64,000 nucleotides of DNA from CBDFKJ01 sp965248805 (GCA_965248805.1 CBDFKJ010000008.1:624124-688123), one strand, 5' to 3'. Positions 1 through 9,356 are shown, counted from the stretch's first letter. Numbers and translations: made by a program. The notes: generated by a model from the sequence alone, not told the origin.

Positions 1-1
1 G

Positions 2-1126
2 GCGTTGGACATCTCGCTGGTGGTGTTTCTGGGCGCCAGCCTGATGGCGCTGATCCTGACCTGGCTGACGCTGCGGTCGGTGGTCGGCCCGATGCGCAAG
101 ATCGTCTTCGCGATGACGCAAGTCTCGCAAGGCAACATCGAGGTCGCGGTGCCGACGGTCACCAAGGACGAGATCGGCGACCTCGCACAGGCCCTCTCCG
201 TCTTTAAAGAAAACGCCATCGAAAAGCAGCGTCTCGAAGAGCAGCAGTTGGAGGACAAGAAGCGCGCCGAAGAAGAAAAGCGCGAGGCCATGACCATGTT
301 GGCCAACAATTTCGAATCGAATGTGATGGGTATCGTCGACGCGGTTTCGTCGGCGTCCAGCGAGATGAGATCGTCTGCCGAATCGATGACATCGACGGCG
401 GAAGAGACCAGCCGGCGGTCGACGGCAGTCTCGGTCGCCTCGGAACAGGCGGCGGGCAACGTACAGACGGTAGCCGCGGCGGCCGAGGAACTGTCGAGCT
501 CGATCACCGAGATCGGGCGGCAGGTTACGCAGTCCGCGGACATCGCCCAGACGGCGGTGACCGACGCGGACCGCGCCAACACCGAGGTGGAAGGGCTTGC
601 CGAGGCGGCGCAGAAGATCGGTGACGTGGTCAGCCTCATCAACGACATCGCGAGCCAGACCAATCTCCTGGCGCTGAACGCCACGATCGAGCCGGCGCGT
701 GCCGGCGACGCCGGCAAGGGCTTCGCCGTGGTCGCATCGGAGGTCAAGTCGCTGGCCACACAAACGGCCAAGGCGACCGAGGTGATCGCTTCACAGATCA
801 GCGGTATGCAGTCCGCGACCAGCGATGCGGTGGAGGCGATCAAGGGCATCGGCGGGCGCATCAACGAGCTGGCCGAAATCGCCATCGCAATTTCCGCTGC
901 GGTCGAACAGCAAGGGGCCGCGACGCAGGAGATCTCGGGCAACGTGTTGCAGGCGGCTCAAGGCACGAGCGAGGTGAACCAAAACATCTCGGGTGTTAAC
1001 CAGGCGGCGGCGGACACAGGCGAGTCTGCCGGCCAGGTTCTGGCGGCGACAAACGAGCTGTCGAGCCAGGCTGAACAATTGCGCACCCAGGTCGACGCCT
1101 TCATCAACGAGGTGCGCGCGGCGTAG
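2..1126 (+). CDS. Methyl-accepting chemotaxis protein, C-terminal part (5' end outside window)
   Basis: The open frame runs in from the left edge, so the sensory domain is missing. What is visible is a short membrane segment (about residues 1-25), a HAMP linker (GPMRKIVFAMTQVSQGNIEV region), a coiled coil, and the MCP signalling hairpin. The hairpin tip reads NLLALNATIEPARAGDAGKG, which is the CheA/CheW contact region. The canonical tip has EAARAG; here the second residue of that motif is proline. The protein would sit in the inner membrane and control the CheA kinase. The family is certain; the ligand cannot be told from this part. The gene ends without an obvious terminator. Confidence 0.93.
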   Translation, partial: ALDISLVVFLGASLMALILTWLTLRSVVGPMRKIVFAMTQVSQGNIEVAVPTVTKDEIGDLAQALSVFKENAIEKQRLEEQQLEDKKRAEEEKREAMTMLANNFESNVMGIVDAVSSASSEMRSSAESMTSTAEETSRRSTAVSVASEQAAGNVQTVAAAAEELSSSITEIGRQVTQSADIAQTAVTDADRANTEVEGLAEAAQKIGDVVSLINDIASQTNLLALNATIEPARAGDAGKGFAVVASEVKSLATQTAKATEVIASQISGMQSATSDAVEAIKGIGGRINELAEIAIAISAAVEQQGAATQEISGNVLQAAQGTSEVNQNISGVNQAAADTGESAGQVLAATNELSSQAEQLRTQVDAFINEVRAA

Positions 1127-1355
1127 GCAATTTGCCAGGCGGTGCGGGGTCCGATACCACCGCGCCGCCCGGCTATGTTGCCATTTCTGAGCCGGCTTTC
1201 GCGTATGCGCCGGTGATCGCACAATATGCGCCTCTGCCGTAGTGGGCATGTACGGAGTTACTGCAGTGATGCATTAGCGATCTGTTTAGCGTCGGGCGGC
1301 AGGATATGGCGTGCAGACGCCCGGCACATTGCCGCGTGGGTCCGGAGGACGTGGC
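1127..1355. other. Non-coding gap after the chemotaxis gene
   Basis: No open frame with gene-like composition is seen here on either strand. The right end carries GGAGG at 1343-1347, which serves the next gene. No U-tract terminator was found after the chemotaxis gene. Confidence 0.5.
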
Positions 1356-1643
1356 TTGAAAATCATGCAGCCGATTAGATCGCGTTTGGCGCTATGTCCG
1401 GTGCCGCGGCGGCGTGTCACTGCGATTCGTGCAATCGTTTTTGGTTGTGCGTTTCTGGCCATGTTCGACCTGGACCATGCAGCGCACGCCTACCTCGATC
1501 CGGGTTCGGGCAGCATTCTGCTGCAGCTATTGCTCGGCGGCTTCGCCGGCGCAGCAATGGTGGTGAAACTTTACTGGCATCGCCTGAAGGCATTCTTCCA
1601 GCGCGATCACAAGCCGGCGGCCGCGTCGAACCAGGATGAATGA
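1356..1643 (+). CDS. Small membrane protein with YLDPGSGS motif, function unknown
   Basis: A 95-residue protein. A hydrophobic segment near residues 15-30 ending at AHA looks like a signal peptide or membrane anchor. It is followed directly by AYLDPGSGSILLQLLLGG and a second hydrophobic helix, then a basic tail. The (Y)(L/I)DPGSGS motif is a recurring feature of uncharacterised bacterial small proteins. I chose the TTG at 1356 because GGAGG ends 8 bases before it; an ATG at 1365 lies too far from that site, and a GTG at 1311 has no ribosome site. The stop overlaps the next start by 4 bases (ATGA), so the two are translationally coupled. Confidence 0.65.
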   Translation: MKIMQPIRSRLALCPVPRRRVTAIRAIVFGCAFLAMFDLDHAAHAYLDPGSGSILLQLLLGGFAGAAMVVKLYWHRLKAFFQRDHKPAAASNQDE

Positions 1644-3040
1644 ACCGCGTTCTCGCCGATCCCTCGTCCTATCGTGATGTCGCCGGCACGGTATATCGCT
1701 CCGGCGATCGCATCCTGCGCACGGTCAATGCGCCCGCGGTCGCGGACTATGAATTCGTCCGCACATCGGGCCTGCTCGACGAACTGACCACGCGCGGCCA
1801 TGTCGTCGCGGCACAGGAAGTCGACCGCGCCGAGGGCGGCGAATTTGCCGCCGACGCTGCGTATTTGCTCGAGCATCCACGCCTGCCGTTCATCTCCTAT
1901 CCATACGAGTGGTGCTTCGAGGCGCTGAAGGCGGCCGCGCTCCACCACCTCGACATCCAGCTCGAAGCCTTGGAGCGCGGCGTCGCGCTCAGCGACGCGT
2001 CGGCATACAATGCGCAATTTGTGGGTACGCGCCCCGTCTTCATCGACACCTTGTCGTTTCGGCGCTACCGCGACGGCGAGTTCTGGACCGGTCATCGCCA
2101 ATTCTGCGAGCAGTTCCTCAATCCGCTGTTGCTGCACGCGCTTTGTGGCGTGCCGCACAATGCATGGTATCGGGGATCGCTGGAGGGGATTGCTTCACTG
2201 GACCTGCGGCGCGTTTTGCCATTGCGTGCGCTGGCCTCGCGCAATGTGCTGACGCACGTGGTGCTGCAAGCGTTGCTGGGCGCGGCCGCGGCATCGGCCG
2301 GCGAAGCGCCGGATATCAAGGGACAACGGCTGCCGCTGGCAGCCTTTCGCCATATGCTGCAACGACTGCGCGACCGGATCGCCGGTATGCTGCCGGCTAG
2401 GCGCCGTGCGACGACCTGGCAGGCTTATGAGGCGTTCAAGTCGTACGAGAGCGACGAAACGGCGCACAAGGCCGCGTTCGTCGGGCGCTTTACGGCCGCG
2501 GTCAAGCCGGCCATGGTGTGGGACATCGGCTGCAACACCGGCACGTTTGCGCTCGCGGCGCTGGGCGGTGGCGCCGGCCGTGTTATCGGCTGGGACGCCG
2601 ATCAGGGTGCGCTCGATGCCGCGTTCCAGCGCGCCCGGGAGGCCGACGCTGCCTTCACACCGCTGTACGGTGGCGCCGTCAATCCTGCGCCGGCGCAAGG
2701 CTGGGCGCAGGCCGAGCGCCAGGGATGGGCCGAGCGCGGGCCCGCAGACGCGGTATTGGCGCTGGCCCTGGTCCACCATCTCGCGATCGGCCGCGACGTA
2801 CCGTTGCCGCACGTCGTCGACTGGTTGGTCACGACCGCGCCCAACGGTGTCGTCGAGTTCGTCGGCAAGGAAGACGTGCAGGTGCGTCGCATGCTGGCGC
2901 TGCGCGAGGACATCTTCGCCGACTACGACCTGGAGACGTTCGTCACGCTGCTGCAGGAACGAGCGTGCATCACCGAACGCGTGCGGTTGGAGCCCGGAGG
3001 CCGCGAGTTGATCTGGTTCTCGCAGGATCGCGCGGCGTGA
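1640..3040 (+). CDS. Class I SAM-dependent methyltransferase
   Basis: 466 residues. The C-terminal half has a Rossmann methyltransferase fold: motif I is VWDIGCNTGTFALAALGGG (about residue 292), followed by an acidic residue in VIGWDAD and LALVHHL as a later motif. The N-terminal 250 residues resemble proteins that bind the substrate, with no family I can name. The ATG overlaps the stop of the YLDPGSGS protein, and the sulfatase-like pseudogene begins 7 bases after this gene. The three therefore look like one transcription unit, possibly acting on a cell-surface polymer or lipid. That role is inference from the neighbours. Confidence 0.8.
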   Translation: MNRVLADPSSYRDVAGTVYRSGDRILRTVNAPAVADYEFVRTSGLLDELTTRGHVVAAQEVDRAEGGEFAADAAYLLEHPRLPFISYPYEWCFEALKAAALHHLDIQLEALERGVALSDASAYNAQFVGTRPVFIDTLSFRRYRDGEFWTGHRQFCEQFLNPLLLHALCGVPHNAWYRGSLEGIASLDLRRVLPLRALASRNVLTHVVLQALLGAAAASAGEAPDIKGQRLPLAAFRHMLQRLRDRIAGMLPARRRATTWQAYEAFKSYESDETAHKAAFVGRFTAAVKPAMVWDIGCNTGTFALAALGGGAGRVIGWDADQGALDAAFQRAREADAAFTPLYGGAVNPAPAQGWAQAERQGWAERGPADAVLALALVHHLAIGRDVPLPHVVDWLVTTAPNGVVEFVGKEDVQVRRMLALREDIFADYDLETFVTLLQERACITERVRLEPGGRELIWFSQDRAA

Positions 3041-3047
3041 ATAAAGA

Positions 3048-4739
3048 ATGAGCGCCGCGACCACGAAGCGAGGCGGGAGGATCGTGCACGTGCTGGCGCC
3101 CGTGCTCGTGTTGTGGGCGCCGTTCATCAGCTGTGTGCGCTATCACGACTACCCATTGTGGAGCCCTGAGATACAGCTGTGTCTTGCGGCGATCGCGGCG
3201 ATGGGTGTGGTGATCGGTATTGCGGCGGCATGGCGTCCGCAGACGCTTGGACCGTTGCTCCTTGGCACCCTGATCCTCTTCTACCTCGATCTGCAGTTCA
3301 ACGTGAACGCCAAGGTCGGCGCCTTGGCGCCGCTGGCACAGCAGCCGACGATCGTGATGATCGGCGCCCCGGCGTTGGCCGTCGCGTTGGTGCTGTCGAT
3401 TGCGTGGCTGCTGCGGCGGCATCTGGCGACAATCATCGCCGCCGGCTTCGGCGTGGTCGTTGTGACGACCATTGCGTTGCCGGTGGAGACAGTACGCACA
3501 TCGACATTGGTTCGCGAGCTGCCCGGTCCCGGCCGCGACGATTTGCCGCCGGTGGTGCACATCGTGCTCGACGAGCAAATCGCATCGAGGGTTTGCCTGG
3601 CGATGTGCCGGGGGCGGACGCGTTGCGCCGCGAGTTGACGGACTTCTTTCAGGACTATGGCTTCGCGCTCTACGGGCGCGCGTTCAGTCATTTCTACAGC
3701 ACAAAGGAATCGATCGCGAACCTTCTGAACGGGCAGGTGACACCGGTCGTCGGTTCGCATCAAGTCATGCGTGACGGCGTCCGCCATGTGCGCGCCAATC
3801 CATGGTTTCAACGGCTGACCGATCAGGGTTACCGGCTCCGCGTCTATCACAGCAGTTTCCTCAACTATTGCGGTGAGCCGGCGCACGCGATCGAGTACTG
3901 CCACGTCTATCCCGCCGACACGATCCGCGCGCTCGACGCCACCGACCTGCACGCCGGCGCCAAGGCTTGGGTTGTGTTTGCAAGCTTCCTCGATCGCCTG
4001 TTGGTCTTCCGCATCGCCGAGGTGCTGTACGGGCAACACGTCAAGGCACCGCTCGCGCGCCGCGCCGAGCCGGCGCCCGGCCGATCCTGGGCGAAGCCTG
4101 ATCTTGCCGCGATCGTCTCGATGGACGTGTTCGATCGTCTGCGCGCGGACGTGGCGGAAGCGTCGCGAGGCACGGCGTATTTCGCGCATCTGTTGCTGCC
4201 GCATCGCAGCTACGTTTACGATGGCGACTGCCGAATCCGTGCCGATCTGACGGCGTGGTCGCGCGGGCACGACCGCATCCCGGGTACGCCGCAACACAAC
4301 ACCGAGGCGTCACGCGCTCAAGCCTATGTGCGCCACTTCGATCAGGTGCGCTGCACTCATCGCAAAGCTGCGCGAGTTGTTCGATGCGATGGATGACGCC
4401 GGCGTGTTCGACGAGGCGACCATCATCGTGCACGGCGACCACGGCTCTCGCATTTCAGTGATAGAGCCGGCGGCCCAATATGCGGACCAAGTCACCGACC
4501 GCGATCTGATCGATTCCTACGCCACATTATTTGCCATGCGGGGACCGACGGTCACCGCCGGCTACGACCGCAGCTTCCGCTAGATCCAGGCGATATTCGC
4601 CGAACGCGTGCTCGGCCGGCCGCTGTCGACGGAAACGGCGGAGGTCTTTCTATTCCGCAGTCCGGAAGTGGAGGGTGACCCGTTACCGCCGGTGCCGATG
4701 GTGCGCTTCGGCGACGTCGTGGGTCAATTGCGGCGCTAG
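3048..4739 (+). pseudogene. Membrane sulfatase-like (alkaline phosphatase superfamily) gene, two frameshifts and one internal stop
   Basis: The first about 170 codons encode hydrophobic segments, then HIVLDE starts a sulfatase-like catalytic domain with FSHFYSTKESIANLLNG and, later, the metal-site motif HGDHGSR. The frame changes twice. Near 3585 ATCGCATCGAG reads correctly as IGIEG if one G is restored. Near 4345 one extra A in TGCACTCATC breaks RCLIAKL. The two shifts compensate. A TAG at 4581-4583 then interrupts a frame that stays open to 4739 (IQAIFAERVLGRPLS and so on). Repaired, the protein would be about 563 residues. The indels could be sequencing errors, but the stop would need a separate error. 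The gene converges with grxD and overlaps it by 4 bases. Confidence 0.85.
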
Positions 4740-5074
4740 GCGGCGCTTACCTCGACGCCGCTCTTGGCCAGCAGGTCGGTCAGCTCGCCGTTTTCGTACA
4801 TGTCGCGCACGATATCGCAGCCGCCAACGAACTCGCCCTTGACGTAGAGCTGCGGGATGGTCGGCCAATTGGAGAACCGCTTGACGCCGTCGCGGATTTC
4901 CGGATCGGTCAAGACATCAACCGTCTTGTACTGGATGCCCATCTGGTTGAGTGCCTGCACGACGAAGGAAGAGAATCCGCACAGCGGATAAACCGGCGTG
5001 CCCTTCATAAACAAGACGACATCGCCATCGTCGATTTCACGGCGAATGCGGTCGATTACGACATCCTCGGTCAT
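4736..5074 (-). CDS. grxD: Monothiol glutaredoxin, Grx4/GrxD family
   Basis: A protein of about 112 residues with the CGFS active site (GTPVYPLCGFSSFVVQ), the TIPQLYVKGEFVGGCDI cis-proline and glutathione-binding motif, and normal family length. Such proteins bind a bridging [2Fe-2S] cluster and work with BolA in iron-sulfur delivery. Two ATGs are possible, at 5083 and 5074. AAGGG abuts the first one, but sits 9 bases before the second, so I chose 5074. It follows bolA by 21 bases in the same direction, the usual grxD-bolA pairing, and is the last gene of the purine-gene cluster. Confidence 0.93.
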   Translation of the reverse strand: MTEDVVIDRIRREIDDGDVVLFMKGTPVYPLCGFSSFVVQALNQMGIQYKTVDVLTDPEIRDGVKRFSNWPTIPQLYVKGEFVGGCDIVRDMYENGELTDLLAKSGVEVSAA

Positions 5075-5095
5075 GCTCGTCATCCCTTCACGGTG

Positions 5096-5335
5096 TTATG
5101 CGTCGTCGGGAACGGTGGTCTGTAACGCGAGGGCGTGCAGCTCGCCGCCGACGCGGCCTTGCAATGCTTCATAAACCATCTGGTGCTGTTGCACCCGCGT
5201 CTTGCCCTTGAACGTGGGCGAGCTCACATGCGCCAAATAGTGGTCGCCATCGCCGCGCAGATCCTCGATGCGCACATCGGCATCAGGTAGATGCTGCTTG
5301 ATCAGTGTAACGATCTCGCTGGCGGCCATTGGCAT
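5096..5335 (-). CDS. BolA family protein
   Basis: 79 residues with the BolA fold pattern: IKQHLPDADVRIEDLRGDGDH, then VSSPTFKGKTRVQQHQMVYEAL and a conserved HALALQT end. The FKGK-R-QQHQ-VY helix and the HALAL strand are typical. BolA proteins form [2Fe-2S] heterodimers with CGFS glutaredoxins, and that partner is encoded just downstream. The start at 5335 has GGAAG 7-8 bases before it; an ATG at 5329 is an alternative. It lies 27 bases after purL in the same direction. Confidence 0.9.
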   Translation of the reverse strand: MPMAASEIVTLIKQHLPDADVRIEDLRGDGDHYLAHVSSPTFKGKTRVQQHQMVYEALQGRVGGELHALALQTTVPDDA

Positions 5336-5362
5336 GGGCAGACTTCCGTTCGACGATCGCGC

Positions 5363-7552
5363 TCAGGCATCCATATAGGCCGGAAACCATCCCTCAAACG
5401 CGCGGTTCAAGTCAGCCAGCGATATAGGCTCAGCCTCCGGCAGAGTCAACGAAGCCCCGCCGGTACGGCCAATCACATGGGCGCCAACGCCGGCCACGCC
5501 CGCGGCCTCGAGCACGGATTCCGGCACCGAGCAGGTGACCAGGTAGCGGCCTTGATCCTCGCCGAATAGCCATGCATGCAGCGGTGCCTTGTCGGCCGCA
5601 TCGGGTTGCGAGATGACTGCGCCTATCTCGCCGGCCATGACCATCTCGGCCAATGCGATCGCCAGCCCACCGTCGGAGACATCGTGGCAGGCGGTCACCG
5701 TTCCCTCGGTGATCAGGCGCCGCACCAGATCGCCGGCACGCCGCTCGCGACCCAGATCGACCGGCGGCGGCGCGCTGCCGTCGCCGTTGCCCACATGGCG
5801 CAGATACAACGACCGCCCGAGCCAGCCGCGGGTATTGCCGATCACGACGATCGCCTGATCCTCGCCGGCGAACGCGGCCCGGGCGGTGCGGCGCCAGTCG
5901 TCGATCAGGCCGACGCCGCCAATCACGGGGGTCGGCAGAATTGGCTCGCCGTCGGTCTCGTTGTAGAGCGAGACGTTGCCGGACACGACAGGTAACTCCA
6001 GGGCCGCGCAGGCCGCGCCCATGCCCTCGATGGCGCCGACGATCTGGCCCATGATCTCGGCGCGCTCGGGGCTGCCGAAATTGAGGTTGTTGGTAATCGC
6101 CAACGGCCGCGCGCCGACGGCGGTGAGGTTGCGCCAGGCCTCTGCGACCGCCTGCTTGGTGCCCTCGACGGGATCGGCCACGACGTAACGGGGCGTGCAG
6201 TCGGTCGTGATCGCCAACGCCTTGTCGGTGCCGTGCACGCGCACGATCGCGGCATCGCCGCCCGGTCCCTGAACGGTGTCGGCCATGACGGTCGAGTCGT
6301 ACTGCTGCCACACCCAGCGGCGTGAGGCCAGATCCGGCGACGACAGCAGATCGATTAGCACTGAGTTGAGATTCGCCGGGGCGGAAACGTGCGCCGACTC
6401 GATCGGCGCAGATTTCGGTGTCGGTGTCCAGGGACGGTCGTAGTCGGGAGCCGCTTCGACCAGCATCGGCAGCGGAATGTCGACCTCGGTCGCGCCGTTG
6501 CGCCGTGCCACCAGGCGCCCGGTGTCGGTTGTCCGGCCGATGACGACGGCGTCCAGCTCCCATTTGGCGAACACACTTTTCGCCTGCGCCTCGGCGCCGG
6601 GCCGCAGCACCATCAGCATGCGCTCCTGGCTTTCCGACAGCATGATCTCGTAGGCCGTCATCGCCGTCTCGCGCGCCGGTACGCAGTCGAGATCGAGTTC
6701 CAGGCCGACACCGCCCTTGGCGGCCATCTCAACCGACGACGAGGTGAGCCCGGCAGCGCCCATATCCTGCACCGCGACGATGGCATCGGTCTCCATCAAT
6801 TCCAGGCAGGCTTCCAGCAGCAGCTTTTCGGTGAACGCGTCGCCGACCTGCACCGTCGGCCGCTTGGTCTCGGTATCGCCGGAGAAGCTCGCCGAGGCCA
6901 TGGTGGCGCCATGAATGCCGTCGCGCCCCGTGGTCGCACCGACATAGAGCACCGGCAGGCCGAGACCTTTGGCCGCCGAGCGGAACAGGCGGTTGGCGCG
7001 CGCGACACCGACGGTCATGGCGTTGACCAGGATGTTGCCGTTGTAGGACGGATCGAAATTGACCTCGCCGCCGACCGTCGGCACGCCTATGCAGTTGCCG
7101 TAGCCGCCGACGCCAGCGACCACGCCGGAAATCAGGTGACGTGTCTTGGGATGGTCGGGCGCGCCGAAACGCAGGGCGTTGAGGTTGGCAACGGGCCGTG
7201 CGCCCATCGTGAACACGTCGCGCAATATACCGCCGACGCCGGTGGCGGCGCCCTGATAAGGCTCGATGAAGCTCGGGTGATTGTGGCTCTCGATCTTGAA
7301 CACGGCGGCCAGCCCATCGCCGATATCGACCGCGCCGGCGTTCTCGCCCGGCCCCTGAACGACCCACGGCGCCTCGGTCGGCAGGGTCTTGAGCCAGCGC
7401 CGCGTCGACTTGTAGGCGCAATGCTCCGACCACATGGCGGCGATCACACCCAACTCGGCATGGCTCGGCGGCCGCTCAAGCATGGCGGCGGCGCGTTCGT
7501 ACTCATCCGCCGTCAAACCCATCAAATCATGGGGGCGGGTGGTGACTGTCAT
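5363..7552 (-). CDS. purL: Phosphoribosylformylglycinamidine synthase, large subunit (PurL)
   Basis: 729 residues, the length of the small-type PurL that works with separate PurS and PurQ. It catalyses ATP-dependent conversion of FGAR to FGAM with ammonia supplied by PurQ. Visible motifs are MWSEHCAYKSTRRWLK near the N-terminus, ESHNHPSFIEPYQGAATGVGG, GDAFTEKLLLEACLELM and two AIR synthase-related halves. The frame is open upstream to 7738, but the family starts at MTVTTRPHDLMGL, and that ATG overlaps the purQ stop by 4 bases. The gene is intact, unlike several neighbours. Confidence 0.97.
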   Translation of the reverse strand: MTVTTRPHDLMGLTADEYERAAAMLERPPSHAELGVIAAMWSEHCAYKSTRRWLKTLPTEAPWVVQGPGENAGAVDIGDGLAAVFKIESHNHPSFIEPYQGAATGVGGILRDVFTMGARPVANLNALRFGAPDHPKTRHLISGVVAGVGGYGNCIGVPTVGGEVNFDPSYNGNILVNAMTVGVARANRLFRSAAKGLGLPVLYVGATTGRDGIHGATMASASFSGDTETKRPTVQVGDAFTEKLLLEACLELMETDAIVAVQDMGAAGLTSSSVEMAAKGGVGLELDLDCVPARETAMTAYEIMLSESQERMLMVLRPGAEAQAKSVFAKWELDAVVIGRTTDTGRLVARRNGATEVDIPLPMLVEAAPDYDRPWTPTPKSAPIESAHVSAPANLNSVLIDLLSSPDLASRRWVWQQYDSTVMADTVQGPGGDAAIVRVHGTDKALAITTDCTPRYVVADPVEGTKQAVAEAWRNLTAVGARPLAITNNLNFGSPERAEIMGQIVGAIEGMGAACAALELPVVSGNVSLYNETDGEPILPTPVIGGVGLIDDWRRTARAAFAGEDQAIVVIGNTRGWLGRSLYLRHVGNGDGSAPPPVDLGRERRAGDLVRRLITEGTVTACHDVSDGGLAIALAEMVMAGEIGAVISQPDAADKAPLHAWLFGEDQGRYLVTCSVPESVLEAAGVAGVGAHVIGRTGGASLTLPEAEPISLADLNRAFEGWFPAYMDA

Positions 7553-8238
7553 GCCGCGATCGCCGCCAGTGCGGCGAAGAACGGCCGGCCGTCCTCGCCG
7601 CCGTGCGCCGCGTCGGCCGCCCGTTCGGGATGCGGCATCAAACCCAGAACGTTGCGCTGCTCGTTGAAGATGCCGGCGATGTTGGCCGCCGAGCCGTTGG
7701 GATTGCTCGCCGGCGTGGTCTGTCCCGCGGGCGTGCAATAGCGGAAGGCGATCCGGTTCTCAGCATCCAGCCGCGCCAGCGTGCTGTCGTCGGCGGCGTA
7801 GTTGCCGTCGTGATGGGCGATGGGGATGCGGATCACCTGACCACTTTCGTACTCGGACGTGAATGCCGATGCCGCGGCCTCGACCCGCAGATGCACCCAG
7901 CGGCTGACGAACGTGAGCTGCGCGTTGCGCAGCAGTACGCCCGGAAGGAGCCCGGTCTCGGTGAGGATCTGAAAGCCGTTGCAGACACCCAGCACCGGCA
8001 CGCCTGCCCGTGCGCGGCGCACGACCTCGCGCAGCACGGGGCTGTGGGCGGCGATGGCGCCGGCGCGCAGGTAGTCGCCATACGAGAACCCGCCGGGCAA
8101 GACGATCAGGTCGACCTGCGGCAGATCGGCCTCGGCGTGCCAGATCATGTGCGGCGGTCGACCGGTCGCGGATCCGAGGGCCACCGCAATATCGCGGTCG
8201 CAGTTGGAGCCGGGGAAAACGATGACGGCGGCGCTCAT
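7549..8238 (-). CDS. purQ: Phosphoribosylformylglycinamidine synthase, glutaminase subunit (PurQ)
   Basis: 229 residues of the class I glutamine amidotransferase family. It shows the N-terminal VIVFPGSNCDRDIA, the oxyanion segment LPGGFSYGDYLRAGAIA, the nucleophile Cys in GVCNGFQIL and the His-Glu pair in MPHPERA. It hydrolyses glutamine and passes ammonia to PurL. The start MSAAVIVFPG is fixed by homology; the reading frame continues upstream only as antisense filler. The stop overlaps the purL start (ATGA), and purS ends 16 bases upstream. Confidence 0.97.
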   Translation of the reverse strand: MSAAVIVFPGSNCDRDIAVALGSATGRPPHMIWHAEADLPQVDLIVLPGGFSYGDYLRAGAIAAHSPVLREVVRRARAGVPVLGVCNGFQILTETGLLPGVLLRNAQLTFVSRWVHLRVEAAASAFTSEYESGQVIRIPIAHHDGNYAADDSTLARLDAENRIAFRYCTPAGQTTPASNPNGSAANIAGIFNEQRNVLGLMPHPERAADAAHGGEDGRPFFAALAAIAA

Positions 8239-8254
8239 CACGGCGCGGGTGGCA

Positions 8255-8491
8255 TCAGGTGGGAAGCTCGATCGAATAATCTTCGATGACCGTGTTGGCC
8301 AAGAGCTTTTCGCACATTCCGGCGACACGGGCACGGTCGGCCTCGCCGTCCGCCAGTTCGATCTCGAAGACCTTGCCCTGGCGCACCGCGGTCACGTCGT
8401 CGTAACCCAGGCGGGCCAGAGCGTGCTGCACCGCCTGGCCCTGCGGGTCGAGCACGCCAGGCTTCAGGGTAACGTGGACGCGCGCTTTCAA
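8255..8491 (-). CDS. purS: Phosphoribosylformylglycinamidine synthase subunit PurS
   Basis: 78 residues: KARVHVTLKPGVLDPQGQAV, then a C-terminal VFEIELADGEADRA strand and a short tail, matching the whole PurS family. PurS links PurL and PurQ in the FGAM synthase complex. The start is TTG at 8491, which begins one base past the purC stop. An ATG much further up (8563) would lie inside purC and gives non-family sequence. A TTG start is fixed by the conserved KARVHVTLKPG beginning. Confidence 0.93.
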   Translation of the reverse strand: MKARVHVTLKPGVLDPQGQAVQHALARLGYDDVTAVRQGKVFEIELADGEADRARVAGMCEKLLANTVIEDYSIELPT

Positions 8492-8492
8492 G

Positions 8493-9257
8493 TCACTGCA
8501 TCGTTGCCGGGCCCTTGAGGTCCGGCGGGCCGGCGTCCGGCAGTATGCCCAAGCGTCGCGCAATCTCCTGGTACGCCTCGGCGACGTTGCCCAGGTCGCG
8601 ACGGAAACGGTCCTTGTCGAGCTTGTCGTTGGTCTTCGAATCCCAGAGCCGGCAGCCGTCCGGAGTGATCTCGTCGGCGAGCACGATCTGCACCCGGTCG
8701 TCCTGATACAGCCGCCCGAATTCCAGCTTGAAGTCGATCAGCCTGACGCCGACGCCGAGGAACAGCCCGGACAGGAAATCGTTGATGCGCAGGCTCATCG
8801 ACAGCATGTCGTCGATCTCCTGCGGTGTCGCCCAGCCGAAGGCGGTGACGTGCTCCTCCGTAACCAGCGGATCGCCGAGGTCGTCGTTCTTGTAATAGTA
8901 CTCGACGATGGAACGCGGCAGCGCTGTCCCCTCGCTCATGCCGAACCGCTCGCAGAACGAGCCCGCGGCGATGTTCCGGATCACCACCTCAATCGGGATG
9001 ATCTCGACCTCGCGCACGAGTTGTTCGCGCATGTTCAATCGGCGCACGAAATGCGTCGGCACGCCGACATCCGACAGCCGCGTCATCAGATGCTCGGAAA
9101 TGCGATTGTTGAGCACGCCCTTGCCGGTGATGACGCCCTGTTTGCGGTTGTTGAAGGCCGTGGCGTCGTCCTTGAAATACTGCACGAGCGTGCCCGGTTC
9201 GGGCCCCTCGAACAGGACCTTCGCCTTGCCTTCGTAGATTTTCCTGCGTCTGGCCAT
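8493..9257 (-). CDS. purC: Phosphoribosylaminoimidazole-succinocarboxamide synthase
   Basis: 254 residues. It joins CAIR and aspartate with ATP in purine synthesis. The family start MARRRKIYEGKAKVLFEG is clear, followed by DDATAFN, a NRISEHLM segment, PIEVVIRNIAAGSF and the C-terminal LWDSKTNDKLDKDRFRRDLG. GAGGGGG lies 8 bases before the ATG. It is the first gene of the unit purC-purS-purQ-purL-bolA-grxD. A sigma-70-like promoter is seen at 9315-9343. Confidence 0.97.
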   Translation of the reverse strand: MARRRKIYEGKAKVLFEGPEPGTLVQYFKDDATAFNNRKQGVITGKGVLNNRISEHLMTRLSDVGVPTHFVRRLNMREQLVREVEIIPIEVVIRNIAAGSFCERFGMSEGTALPRSIVEYYYKNDDLGDPLVTEEHVTAFGWATPQEIDDMLSMSLRINDFLSGLFLGVGVRLIDFKLEFGRLYQDDRVQIVLADEITPDGCRLWDSKTNDKLDKDRFRRDLGNVAEAYQEIARRLGILPDAGPPDLKGPATMQ

Positions 9258-9314
9258 AATCGTGCCCCCTCGGGTGAATCCGCGCCACGGCGGGTGGGAG
9301 CGGGCGCCCGCGCT

Positions 9315-9343
9315 CATATAGCAAGCGCAGGTGAGCGATACAA
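9315..9343 (-). promoter_or_regulatory. Candidate promoter of the pur operon
   Basis: On the minus strand TTGTAT (9338-9343) is followed after 17 bases by TATATG (9315-9320), about 58 bases before the purC start. The match to the sigma-70 consensus is fair. It is a sequence-only prediction. Confidence 0.4.
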
Positions 9344-9356
9344 TGAAGCCGGGCCG

